Origin: an uncultured Microcoleaceae cyanobacterium
Lineage (GTDB): Bacteria; Cyanobacteriota; Cyanobacteriia; Cyanobacteriales; Microcoleaceae
Direction of reading: 5' to 3'
Assembly: GCA_938083405.1 (NCBI GenBank)
Contig: CALKCV010000059.1
Location: forward strand, 1-5,425
DNA: 5,425 nt
Below, piece after piece: positions 1-5,067 of the stretch (its first letter is position 1; the number at the start of each line of letters is the position of its first letter). The position numbers were made by a program, and so were the translations under genes. Under the pieces are notes generated by a model. The model saw only the letters and a list, made by a program, of their open reading frames with translations. It made no database searches and was not told the origin of the DNA.

Positions 1-47
1 TATCTGCACCTCGCCCGCAGCCAATAGCAAAGCCAAGCCCTCTCTGG

Positions 48-695
48 TTACGATCGCTGTAATTGACAAATAGCTTTTAGCACTTGTAATAACAGAATAG
101 AACCCTCCGTTTCTATGAAACTAATAGTCGGCATTAATTGATAAGTGAAAGGTTCTCCCGATCGCAAATAAACAAACTGGTACAGTTCTCCATTAGTTAC
201 CAATCCCCAAACCGCTTTTTGATGCTGTAAATTGTTATAAGCATAAGTTAGTAACTGCGGCAAACCGGCCCGAGGCGCAACCCAACTATTTTTAGTCTCT
301 ATTATCAACGTCCAGAAGGGATTCTCTGGGGCAATCTCTTCTCCTTTATTCACCGCTAAAATGTCAAACCTTCCGCTTATAGTCGTCTCCTCATCTTCAA
401 TAACTATCTCCGCAATATTTTGCTCCAAACTCATCTTCAGAGGATGACGATAAAAACCCGCCAATCGCATTAAAGGAAAAGTAGTTAAAGCTTTTACCAA
501 TCCTTCCGTAACTTTTTCCGTCAAGAGATATTCCTGAAAGTCGTTTTTAATTTGCTTAATTTCTTCCGTTTCTAACTCCGCCAGCGGTTCTAAAGATAGT
601 AAATCTGCAAAATAAATATCTTTTGGTTCCAGTTGATAATTTAATAGTTCGCGAACCTGAAGGACAGACATTTTTTCTGCATTAATAGTAGTCAT
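48..695 (-). CDS. Solitary PD-(D/E)XK nuclease-like protein (HsdR N-terminal-like)
   Basis: The 215-residue protein carries a recognisable PD-(D/E)XK core: a helix with Glu64 (KVTEGLVKAL, 61-70), GRFDILAV (108-115) with Asp111, IIETKN (131-136) with the E-x-K pair Glu133 and Lys135, a downstream Gln147 in LPQLLTYAY, and a strand WGLVTNGELYQFVYL (163-177). This order is typical of the N-terminal nuclease domain of type I restriction R subunits. Here it stands alone, without the helicase motor that HsdR would carry, and no methylase or specificity gene is in the window. Such free-standing proteins are common in cyanobacteria and are usually labelled 'restriction endonuclease subunit R'; their role is not established. 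The ATG at 695 has only a weak GGAAG about 10 bases upstream; Met9 is an alternative start. The nuclease fold is well supported; a restriction role is inference. Confidence 0.85.
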   Translation of the reverse strand: MTTINAEKMSVLQVRELLNYQLEPKDIYFADLLSLEPLAELETEEIKQIKNDFQEYLLTEKVTEGLVKALTTFPLMRLAGFYRHPLKMSLEQNIAEIVIEDEETTISGRFDILAVNKGEEIAPENPFWTLIIETKNSWVAPRAGLPQLLTYAYNNLQHQKAVWGLVTNGELYQFVYLRSGEPFTYQLMPTISFIETEGSILLLQVLKAICQLQRS

Positions 696-732
696 GGCCG
701 TTAACTTCCGTAGGGTGTAGTTGTTAATTAAA

Positions 733-741
733 ATTGTAGCA
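733..741 (-). promoter_or_regulatory. Candidate extended -10 for the nuclease-like gene
   Basis: On the minus strand TGC is followed by TACAAT, which fits the TGnTATAAT extended -10 pattern with one mismatch. It lies 37 bases before the ATG at 695. No good -35 is visible at 16-18 bases, which an extended -10 can tolerate. This is a pattern match only. Confidence 0.3.
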
Positions 742-757
742 TTAGTCTTAAAACACT

Positions 758-790
758 AACAGGCACTCTTAAATAACTTGCCTGTTCTAC
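758..790. repeat. Hairpin repeat AACAGGCA/TGCCTGTT, single copy
   Basis: AACAGGCA (758-765) and TGCCTGTT (779-786) are perfect 8-bp inverted arms around a 13-base loop, followed by CTAC. The same arms with the same CTACG tail, but a 3-base GGA loop, recur in the tandem array at 4275-4488. This is therefore a second member of a dispersed repeat family. It lies upstream of the nuclease-like gene and just left of the glycosyltransferase relic. It is followed by a degenerate heptamer run (about 797-824, TAATTAT then TAATTTC twice). Confidence 0.75.
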
Positions 791-810
791 GGGAAATAAT
801 TATTAATTTC

Positions 811-1055
811 TAATTTCCAATTCTAATTCCCTCGTTTATGGTTTATAATATTCTGGCTGTTTTATTAACTTAAGCCCTCGTGTCTCGAACCAGCACATAT
901 CTAGCTAGCTATTACCGATCGCGAATTAGGTCATGCCCCCTGGGCATCGTCCGCAGTCCACCGCATCCTGCAGCTTAGTCCCGATGTTTTACGATCTTTT
1001 ATAATGCTAACAACGACCATACGTTGGTTGTTAAGTAGTTAAGTCGGCAGAAATT
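811..1055 (+). pseudogene. Decayed copy of the promoter and 5' end of the glycosyltransferase-like gene at 3133
   Basis: The stretch aligns with the region around 3071-3300. TATAAT (844-849) and a GTG (880) sit at exactly the same spacing as TATAAT (3097-3102) and the real GTG start at 3133, and both have an in-frame TAA three codons before the GTG. By hand count, 844-879 matches at 29 of 36 bases, and the 63-base block ending at CCGATGTTTTA (980-990) matches at 53 of 63. A 4-base insertion (CTAG/AGCT duplication near 901-906) shifts the frame, so the GTG frame stops at TAG 976-978. The restored frame from ATT 911 reads 27 residues, 18 identical to the parent, then gains two codons and stops at TAA 1040-1042. 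A weaker match (18 of 32 bases) may continue at 1063-1094. The rest of the gene is absent. The glycine-rich NHGFGH loop has become DRELGH, so no function is expected. Confidence 0.85.
844..849 (+). promoter_or_regulatory. Orphan -10 (TATAAT) carried in the relic
   Basis: This perfect TATAAT is the counterpart of the -10 of the intact gene at 3097-3102. With a 17-base spacer the -35 position reads TTCTAA, a poor match. If still active it would fire rightward toward the channel gene, 453 bases away. Confidence 0.35.
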
Positions 1056-1121
1056 AAACAAAAATTTTTTCGCGGACGAGGTCTGTATTAACGTCTCCCC
1101 GCCATTGGGACGACCCGAGTC

Positions 1122-1161
1122 CAGTAATTATTAATTATTAATTATTAATTATTAATTACTG
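1122..1161. repeat. Heptamer array 1 (TAATTAT x5) as a 40-bp near-palindrome
   Basis: Five tandem heptamers (1125-1159) are flanked by CAG and CTG, so the whole 40 bases form an inverted repeat: 18 of 20 positions pair, with mismatches only at positions 10 and 17. Read on the plus strand it is the reverse complement of the arrays at 2889-2933 and 4955-4992. It lies just right of the decayed glycosyltransferase fragment and upstream of the channel gene. Confidence 0.9.
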
Positions 1162-1163
1162 CG

Positions 1164-1271
1164 ATGCACCCCAGCAATCTCCCTTTTGGGAACCTTGGCA
1201 GTTGGAACCTTGGCAGTTGCAACCTTGGCACTCGCGCTACCCGCTCCCATGGATCTCGACTTTCTCTTTAG
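1164..1271 (+). other. Possible 35-codon ORF with NLGS pentapeptide repeats (doubtful)
   Basis: ATG at 1164 opens a 35-codon frame ending at TAG 1269-1271, 31 bases before the channel ATG. Because the internal DNA repeat is 15 bases long it keeps frame and encodes NLGSW, NLGSC and NLGTR. There is no clear ribosome binding site, and the protein pattern can be explained entirely by the DNA repeat, so it is probably not a gene. Confidence 0.12.
1189..1233. repeat. Three tandem 15-bp units (GGAACCTTGGCAGTT)
   Basis: Units lie at 1189-1203, 1204-1218 and 1219-1233. The first two are identical; the third differs at three positions (GCAACCTTGGCACTC). The array sits in the leader of the channel gene, 70 bases before its ATG. 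I see no convincing promoter hexamers in the remaining 1234-1302, apart from a GATAAT at 1271-1276 without a -35. Confidence 0.85.
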
Positions 1272-1302
1272 ATAATGCAAAACCCAATTAAAGATAAATA
1301 GT

Positions 1303-2889
1303 ATGGATCCAATTGTAGTAAAAAACCTGATTTTGGTTGTAACTGAGATAGTTATAATCTTCTCTATTTTTTCCGTAGCTAGCTTGCTCGTCCATTTCCT
1401 TTTCGAGCCCTTAATGAAACTGCCTGTCCTCAAGCGGTGGCAAAAAAATGCTGAGGATGTAGAGCAAAATCTTAAAATAATCTTGCGCTGTGCCCGCGCA
1501 TTTCTATGTTTTGTCGTAGCCTTGGTTAATGCGTGGTTGGTGTATTCAGGCAAAGAAGATCTTCAGGAATACACTTTTACCTTAATTAAAAGCATCCCCC
1601 CAGAATTCTGGCGAGCCTTAGTGCTAGGAATAGTCAAAACCACGCTCTTGCTGTGCCTGGTTAGTTTTACGCTTCCTTACTTACACCGTCTGTTGGATAT
1701 GGCAAGCGATCGCGTTCAAAACATGGACGAAATTAAAGCCAACGACGAAAGCATCGCAGACTTATTCGACTACTTCAAAAGCAACTTCACCAAAATTATC
1801 TGGTTCTTCACCATGGCTATGTGCAGCCAGTTTCTGAAATTACCAGAAATAATTGCCGAATATCTCTACATTGGTTGCAAGATTTATCTAATATTTGTTG
1901 CCGGGAAGATCGCGCTTCAAATTAAGACCGTCCTCGTTGACACCTTAGATGGTCTCTCGCATAAATACTCCAGCCCTAAAAACATACTGCGATTTTACGA
2001 TCGCCTCAGACATCTAGTACCCTTAACCAGGAAATGTCTGGAGTTTGTCATCTATATAGTAACGGCAAGTTTGGCAGTTCGTCAAATTGAATACATCGCC
2101 GGTTTTGCGGAATACGCACCTCAAGCTCTTTCTATCTTGGGCATTTTCTTTGCCAGTCGCGTCTTTGAAGAAGTAGTTAACCTCTTTCTTGAGGAGATGA
2201 TGCTCGCCGACCAGGATAAAATCGACATACTCGACCAACAAAGACGGCTCACCATGCTGCCGCTACTAAAGAGCTTTGTGAAATACTTTGTCTATTTCAC
2301 TGCTGCGATCTTCATTCTCAATACTGTTGGCATAGATCCTACCCCCATACTTGCTGGTGCGGGGATCCTGGGTTTGGCCATTGGCATGGGAGCTCAAACC
2401 CTGTTGCAAGATATGGTGGCAGGAATGTTTGTTCTCTTTGAAAACTATTATTTGGTGGGAGATTTTGTAGAAATTAACGACATCCGGGGATTCGTCACGG
2501 CGATCGAACTCAGAACCACCCGCCTCACTTTTAAGGAGAGAAATTACATCATCCCTAACGGCGAAATCAGGAATATTATCAACTATTCCAAGGAGTACAG
2601 TTCGGCAACGGTGGAAATCGGCGTTGCTTACACGTCCGATCTTAATGTTGTCTATAAAGTCTTAGAGAAGTTGGCTTTATATTTCAAAGATACTTACGAA
2701 GAAGTCATAGAGCCAACTCAGATTAAAGGAGTCAATGAATTTGGCGAGTATCAAATTCTAATCAAAACCTCCACTAAGGTCAAACCTGGAACTCAGCGAA
2801 AGATGGAGCGTATTTTCCGCAAGACGATTAAGGAAGTCTTCGAGCGCAAGGGAATAGAAATGCCATATATAAATCCCGAGGATTTATAA
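1303..2889 (+). CDS. MscS-family mechanosensitive ion channel, long form
   Basis: This membrane channel should open under membrane tension and release solutes during hypo-osmotic shock. The pore helix is unmistakable: a Gly/Ala-rich stretch at 349-380 (ILAGAGILGLAIGMGAQ, then DMVAGMFVLFE) matches the TM3a/TM3b segment of MscS. It is followed by the beta domain (381-430, with RTTRLTF 404-410, IPNGEI 417-422 and INYS 426-429) and an alpha/beta C-terminal domain to about 525. The protein has 528 residues against 286 in E. coli MscS. The extra length is N-terminal, with roughly seven further hydrophobic stretches (about 6-33, 59-81, 104-128, 163-180, 186-209, 245-262, 273-296) before the helix at 325-341. 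No C-terminal cyclic-nucleotide domain is seen. ATG 1303 is the first start after an in-frame TAA at 1273; there is no clear Shine-Dalgarno sequence. The stop codon's last base is the first base of the next heptamer palindrome. Confidence 0.95.
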   Translation: MDPIVVKNLILVVTEIVIIFSIFSVASLLVHFLFEPLMKLPVLKRWQKNAEDVEQNLKIILRCARAFLCFVVALVNAWLVYSGKEDLQEYTFTLIKSIPPEFWRALVLGIVKTTLLLCLVSFTLPYLHRLLDMASDRVQNMDEIKANDESIADLFDYFKSNFTKIIWFFTMAMCSQFLKLPEIIAEYLYIGCKIYLIFVAGKIALQIKTVLVDTLDGLSHKYSSPKNILRFYDRLRHLVPLTRKCLEFVIYIVTASLAVRQIEYIAGFAEYAPQALSILGIFFASRVFEEVVNLFLEEMMLADQDKIDILDQQRRLTMLPLLKSFVKYFVYFTAAIFILNTVGIDPTPILAGAGILGLAIGMGAQTLLQDMVAGMFVLFENYYLVGDFVEINDIRGFVTAIELRTTRLTFKERNYIIPNGEIRNIINYSKEYSSATVEIGVAYTSDLNVVYKVLEKLALYFKDTYEEVIEPTQIKGVNEFGEYQILIKTSTKVKPGTQRKMERIFRKTIKEVFERKGIEMPYINPEDL

Positions 2890-2933
2890 GTAATTAATAA
2901 TTAATAATTAATAATTAATAATTAATAATTACT
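2889..2933. repeat. Heptamer array 2 (TAATTAA x5-6) as a 45-bp near-palindrome
   Basis: TAATTAA is repeated five times from 2891, then TAATTAC. The ends AGTAATTA (2889-2896) and TAATTACT (2926-2933) are perfect inverted arms. Overall 20 of 22 positions pair around the centre at 2911, with mismatches at positions 9 and 16. It starts in the channel stop codon and is inverted relative to array 1, so the two bracket the channel gene. An AT-only hairpin could slow RNA polymerase, but this is not a classical terminator. Confidence 0.9.
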
Positions 2934-2984
2934 AGATTATTGAGGTCTGAGTGCTGAATTAACCAAGAGTAGGGGGGATAATTA

Positions 2985-3017
2985 AGAAACCGGGTTTTTT
3001 GCCAAAACCCGGTTTCT
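2985..3017. repeat. Perfect 14-bp-stem hairpin, dispersed-repeat type
   Basis: AGAAACCGGGTTTT (2985-2998) and AAAACCCGGTTTCT (3004-3017) are exact inverted complements around the 5-base loop TTGCC. It lies 95 bases after the channel stop. The descending arm is followed by GGTCCGC rather than a T run, so it is not a canonical intrinsic terminator. AGAAACCGGGTTT-type hairpins are, to my knowledge, a frequent intergenic repeat in Microcoleus/Oscillatoria relatives. It could still block or stabilise the 3' end of the channel mRNA. Confidence 0.85.
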
Positions 3018-3073
3018 GGTCCGCACCAAGATATCAATCTCCGCTTGCTATAGCCGCCTTTTGAAGCCAATAA

Positions 3074-3102
3074 TTCCCAATTTTTCAATTATAGTTTATA
3101 AT
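3074..3102 (+). promoter_or_regulatory. Candidate sigma-70-type promoter of the glycosyltransferase-like gene
   Basis: TATAAT at 3097-3102 has TTCCCA (3074-3079, four of six matches to TTGACA) 17 bases upstream. The GTG start is 30 bases after the -10, giving a leader of roughly 20-25 bases without a Shine-Dalgarno sequence. The -10 and its spacing to the GTG are preserved in the relic at 844-880, which favours a real element. Confidence 0.5.
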
Positions 3103-3132
3103 GTTCTCGTTGTTTTATTAATTTAACCAATC

Positions 3133-4257
3133 GTGTCTCGACCCACCATATATGTCGCTATTACCAATCACGGATTCGGCCATGCGGTGCGGGCATCGTC
3201 CGTAGTCCATCGCATCCAGCAGCTTTGTCCCGATGTTTTAATAATCATGGTAACAACGGCCCCGCGTTGGTTGTTAGAATCTTACATCGACGGCGATTTT
3301 ATTGCGCGCCAGCGGGCTTTTGATGTGGGAGTAATTCAAGCGGATAGTTTGACGATGGATAAGGAGACAACTTTGGCAAAATTGAATGAAATTCGCGCTA
3401 AAGAAAATTCTCTTATTGCTAGCGAAGTTAATTTTATTCGTCAAAATCAGGTCGATTTAGTATTAGCTGATATTCCGCCTTTGGCTGCGAAAATTGCTAA
3501 AAGTGCCGGGGTTCCTTGTTGGATGTTGAGTAATTTTGGTTGGGATTTTATTTATAAACCTTGGGGGGGCGATTTTGTGGAAATTGCGGATTGGATTTCT
3601 GGATGTTTCGGGGAATGCGATCGCCTATTTCGCCTGCCCCTACACGAGGAAATGACCGCTTTTCCTAATATAGAAGATGTGGGTTTAACTGGAGGCACTC
3701 CTCGCTACGAAGAAGAACTACTTAAAGAACGTTTCGGCATCAAAAGTCCGCCGGAAAAAACTGTTTTACTAACCTTCGGGGGTTTGGGTTTAGATAAATT
3801 GCCTTATCAAAATTTGGAGCTATTTCCCGATTGGGAATTCATTACTTTCGACACCAACGCCCCGGAACTCCCTAACTTAATTAATGTCAAAAACCAACCT
3901 CAATTTATCAGCAATAACTCATCCTTTGCTAAACGAATACGCCCGGTAGATTTCATGCCAATTTGCGGCAGAATAGTCTCCAAACCAGGTTACAGCACTT
4001 TTGCCGAAGCTTTGCGTTTAGAAACTCCTGTTGTTTCTGTATCGAGGGAGGGTTTTGCGGAATCTGCCCTTTTACTCGAAGGCATTCAAGATTGCAGCTA
4101 CCATCAAATTATTACCCCGGCGGAATTTTTTGAAGGCGACTGGGAGTTTCTCAGAAAACCCCTAACGCCCCCGCGAACATCCCAGAAATTAGATAAAAAT
4201 GGCGGGGAGGCGATCGCCCGGGCCGTGGTAGAATATTTGGGTGGTTCGGGGTTATGA
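3133..4257 (+). CDS. GT-B-fold glycosyltransferase-like protein (related to the N-terminal part of plant L-arabinokinase)
   Basis: The 374-residue soluble protein has the layout of a two-lobed GT-B glycosyltransferase. The N-terminal lobe opens with ITNHGFGHAVRA (10-21), a glycine loop that replaces the MurG-type GGTGGH, and continues with DLVLADIPPLAA (108-119) and SNFGWDFIYKPW (133-144). The C-terminal lobe begins at VLLTFGGLGLDKLP (211-224) and has the donor-side signature CGRIVSKPGYSTFAEAL (278-294). From memory, the HGFGHA, SNFxWDFIY and SKxGYxTxxEAL motifs resemble the N-terminal region of plant L-arabinokinase; no sugar-kinase domain follows here. Donor and acceptor cannot be told from sequence. 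GTG 3133 is the start because an in-frame TAA lies at 3124-3126 and the conserved strand begins at residue 5. Length is complete. The gene has a decayed 5' paralogue at 811-1055. The 3' neighbour is 278 bases away behind a repeat array. Confidence 0.85.
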   Translation: MSRPTIYVAITNHGFGHAVRASSVVHRIQQLCPDVLIIMVTTAPRWLLESYIDGDFIARQRAFDVGVIQADSLTMDKETTLAKLNEIRAKENSLIASEVNFIRQNQVDLVLADIPPLAAKIAKSAGVPCWMLSNFGWDFIYKPWGGDFVEIADWISGCFGECDRLFRLPLHEEMTAFPNIEDVGLTGGTPRYEEELLKERFGIKSPPEKTVLLTFGGLGLDKLPYQNLELFPDWEFITFDTNAPELPNLINVKNQPQFISNNSSFAKRIRPVDFMPICGRIVSKPGYSTFAEALRLETPVVSVSREGFAESALLLEGIQDCSYHQIITPAEFFEGDWEFLRKPLTPPRTSQKLDKNGGEAIARAVVEYLGGSGL

Positions 4258-4274
4258 AATTAATTAGGCGGAGT

Positions 4275-4488
4275 ACGGGCAAGATGCCTACGAGGGAGGG
4301 AGGATAATAGGCAGGATGCCTGTTCTACGAGGGAGGGAGGATAACAGGCGAGACGCTACGAGGGAGGATAACAGGCGAGACGCTACGAGGGAGGATAACA
4401 GGCAGGATGCCTGTTCTACGAGGGAGGGAGGATAACAGGCAGGATGCTACGAGGGAGGGAGGATAACAGGCAGGATGCCTGTTCTACG
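4275..4488. repeat. Tandem array of seven variable-length units with internal hairpins
   Basis: Units start at 4275, 4309, 4346, 4373, 4400, 4437 and 4468. Units 2 and 5 are identical 37-mers, units 3 and 4 identical 27-mers, unit 6 is a 31-mer, and the first and last are truncated or divergent. A unit runs AGGCAGGATGCC-TGTTC-TACGAGGGA-GGGA-GGATAAC. The TGTTC and GGGA blocks are present or absent, which produces the size classes. Where TGTTC is kept and a preceding unit supplies AAC, AACAGGCA-GGA-TGCCTGTT makes an 8-bp stem with a 3-base loop. The array fills most of the spacer after the glycosyltransferase stop. Confidence 0.92.
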
Positions 4489-4500
4489 TTCATTCCTAAC

Positions 4501-4535
4501 TAACCACTGACAACTAACCACTAACAACTAATAAC
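4501..4535. repeat. Heptamer repeat abutting the yjbQ start codon
   Basis: Five degenerate heptamers, TAACCAC, TGACAAC, TAACCAC, TAACAAC and TAATAAC, run without a gap into the ATG at 4536. They resemble the short tandemly repeated heptamers known from filamentous cyanobacteria. The position normally used by a Shine-Dalgarno sequence is made entirely of this purine-poor repeat, so translation of yjbQ must start without one. Confidence 0.8.
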
Positions 4536-4952
4536 ATGACTTACTATCAAGAAACGATCGAGATTAAAACTAACCCTAAAAATTTCCACAAAATTACTCG
4601 CGACGTGCAAGAGGTTGTCGCTAAGTCTGGCATTAAAACCGGTCTTTGCAATCTATTTTTGCGCCATACTTCTGCCAGTTTAATTATCCAAGAAAACGCC
4701 GATCCAGATGTTTTGGTCGATTTAGAAAACTTCTTATCGAAACTGGTTCCAGAAGGTTATAATTACGTTCACAGTACGGAGGGCCCCGACGATATGCCAG
4801 CCCATATCCGCAGCGTTTTAACTCATACTTCCGAACAAATTCCTATTTCTGGGGGCAGGTTGGTGTTAGGAACTTGGCAGGGAATTTACCTTTGGGAACA
4901 TCGCCGCTTTAGTCATAATCGCGAGTTATTTATTCACCTCAGCGGCGAATAG
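4536..4952 (+). CDS. yjbQ: YjbQ/UPF0047 family protein (secondary thiamine-phosphate synthase-type)
   Basis: The 138-residue protein matches the YjbQ/UPF0047 family at full length. Visible signatures are LRHTSASLIIQENADPDV (42-59), YVHSTEGPDDMPAHIR (77-92) and GGRLVLGTWQGIYLWEHR (106-123), with His44, His79, His90 and the Glu121-His122 pair as the likely metal or substrate residues. E. coli YjbQ can supply weak thiamine phosphate synthase activity when thiE is lost, hence the usual name 'secondary thiamine-phosphate synthase'; the physiological role is not settled. No thiamine gene is adjacent. The start at 4536 fits the family's short N-terminus. The stop is two bases from the third heptamer palindrome. 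The gene converges with the kinase gene to the right. Confidence 0.95.
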   Translation: MTYYQETIEIKTNPKNFHKITRDVQEVVAKSGIKTGLCNLFLRHTSASLIIQENADPDVLVDLENFLSKLVPEGYNYVHSTEGPDDMPAHIRSVLTHTSEQIPISGGRLVLGTWQGIYLWEHRRFSHNRELFIHLSGE

Positions 4953-4954
4953 TT

Positions 4955-4992
4955 AACAATTAATAATTAATAATTAATAATTAATAATTGTT
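4955..4992. repeat. Heptamer array 3 (TTAATAA x4) as a 38-bp near-palindrome
   Basis: Four TTAATAA units (4960-4987) are enclosed by AACAATT and AATTGTT. As a hairpin, 17 of 19 positions pair, with mismatches at positions 9 and 16. Two further pairs (T4953-A4994 and a T-G wobble) are possible. It begins two bases after the yjbQ stop, in the same relation to its gene as array 2 has to the channel gene. Its outer arms differ from those of arrays 1 and 2 but remain complementary to each other. Confidence 0.9.
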
Positions 4993-5015
4993 GAATTTGG
5001 CAGAAAGCCTAGCTT

Positions 5016-5067
5016 GTAGTAATCGCTAAAGCGATTTATAAATCTCAATCGCTTTAGCTATTACTAC
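5016..5067. repeat. Long hairpin, 21-bp stem, between convergent genes
   Basis: The arms at 5016-5036 (GTAGTAATCGCTAAAGCGATT) and 5047-5067 pair at 20 of 21 positions around a 10-base loop (TATAAATCTC); the one mismatch is C5024 against A5059. It contains smaller palindromes (AATCGCTAAAGCGATT). It lies between yjbQ and the converging kinase gene and could serve as a two-sided transcription barrier, but no T run follows either arm closely. It looks like a dispersed cyanobacterial hairpin repeat. Confidence 0.88.

Noticed and set aside
1..47. Fragment of a gene at the left edge
   Set aside because: Short open frames exist on both strands (for example plus frame 2 open to TAG 71-73, and a minus frame running to the edge), but 47 bases give no recognisable protein.
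1000..1005. Second TATAAT within the relic as a promoter
   Set aside because: No acceptable -35 at 16-18 bases, and it arises within a 6-base insertion in an AT-rich part of the decayed coding sequence.
1152..1553. Open frame of 133 codons on the minus strand
   Set aside because: It overlaps the start of the well-supported channel gene antisense; its C-terminal AKVPT-type pattern is just the 15-bp DNA repeat read backwards, and no family is recognisable.
2023..2241. Open frame of 72 codons on the minus strand
   Set aside because: It lies wholly antisense inside the channel gene, with no recognisable domain or ribosome binding site.
1122..2933. Insertion sequence or composite transposon carrying the channel gene
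   Set aside because: No transposase, no target-site duplication and no defined terminal inverted repeats beyond the AT heptamer arrays.
2985..3017. Classical intrinsic terminator of the channel gene
   Set aside because: The descending arm is followed by GGTCCGC, not a T run; annotated as a hairpin repeat instead.
4275..4488. CRISPR array
   Set aside because: Units are contiguous with no unique spacers, lengths vary by internal block loss, and no cas gene is present.
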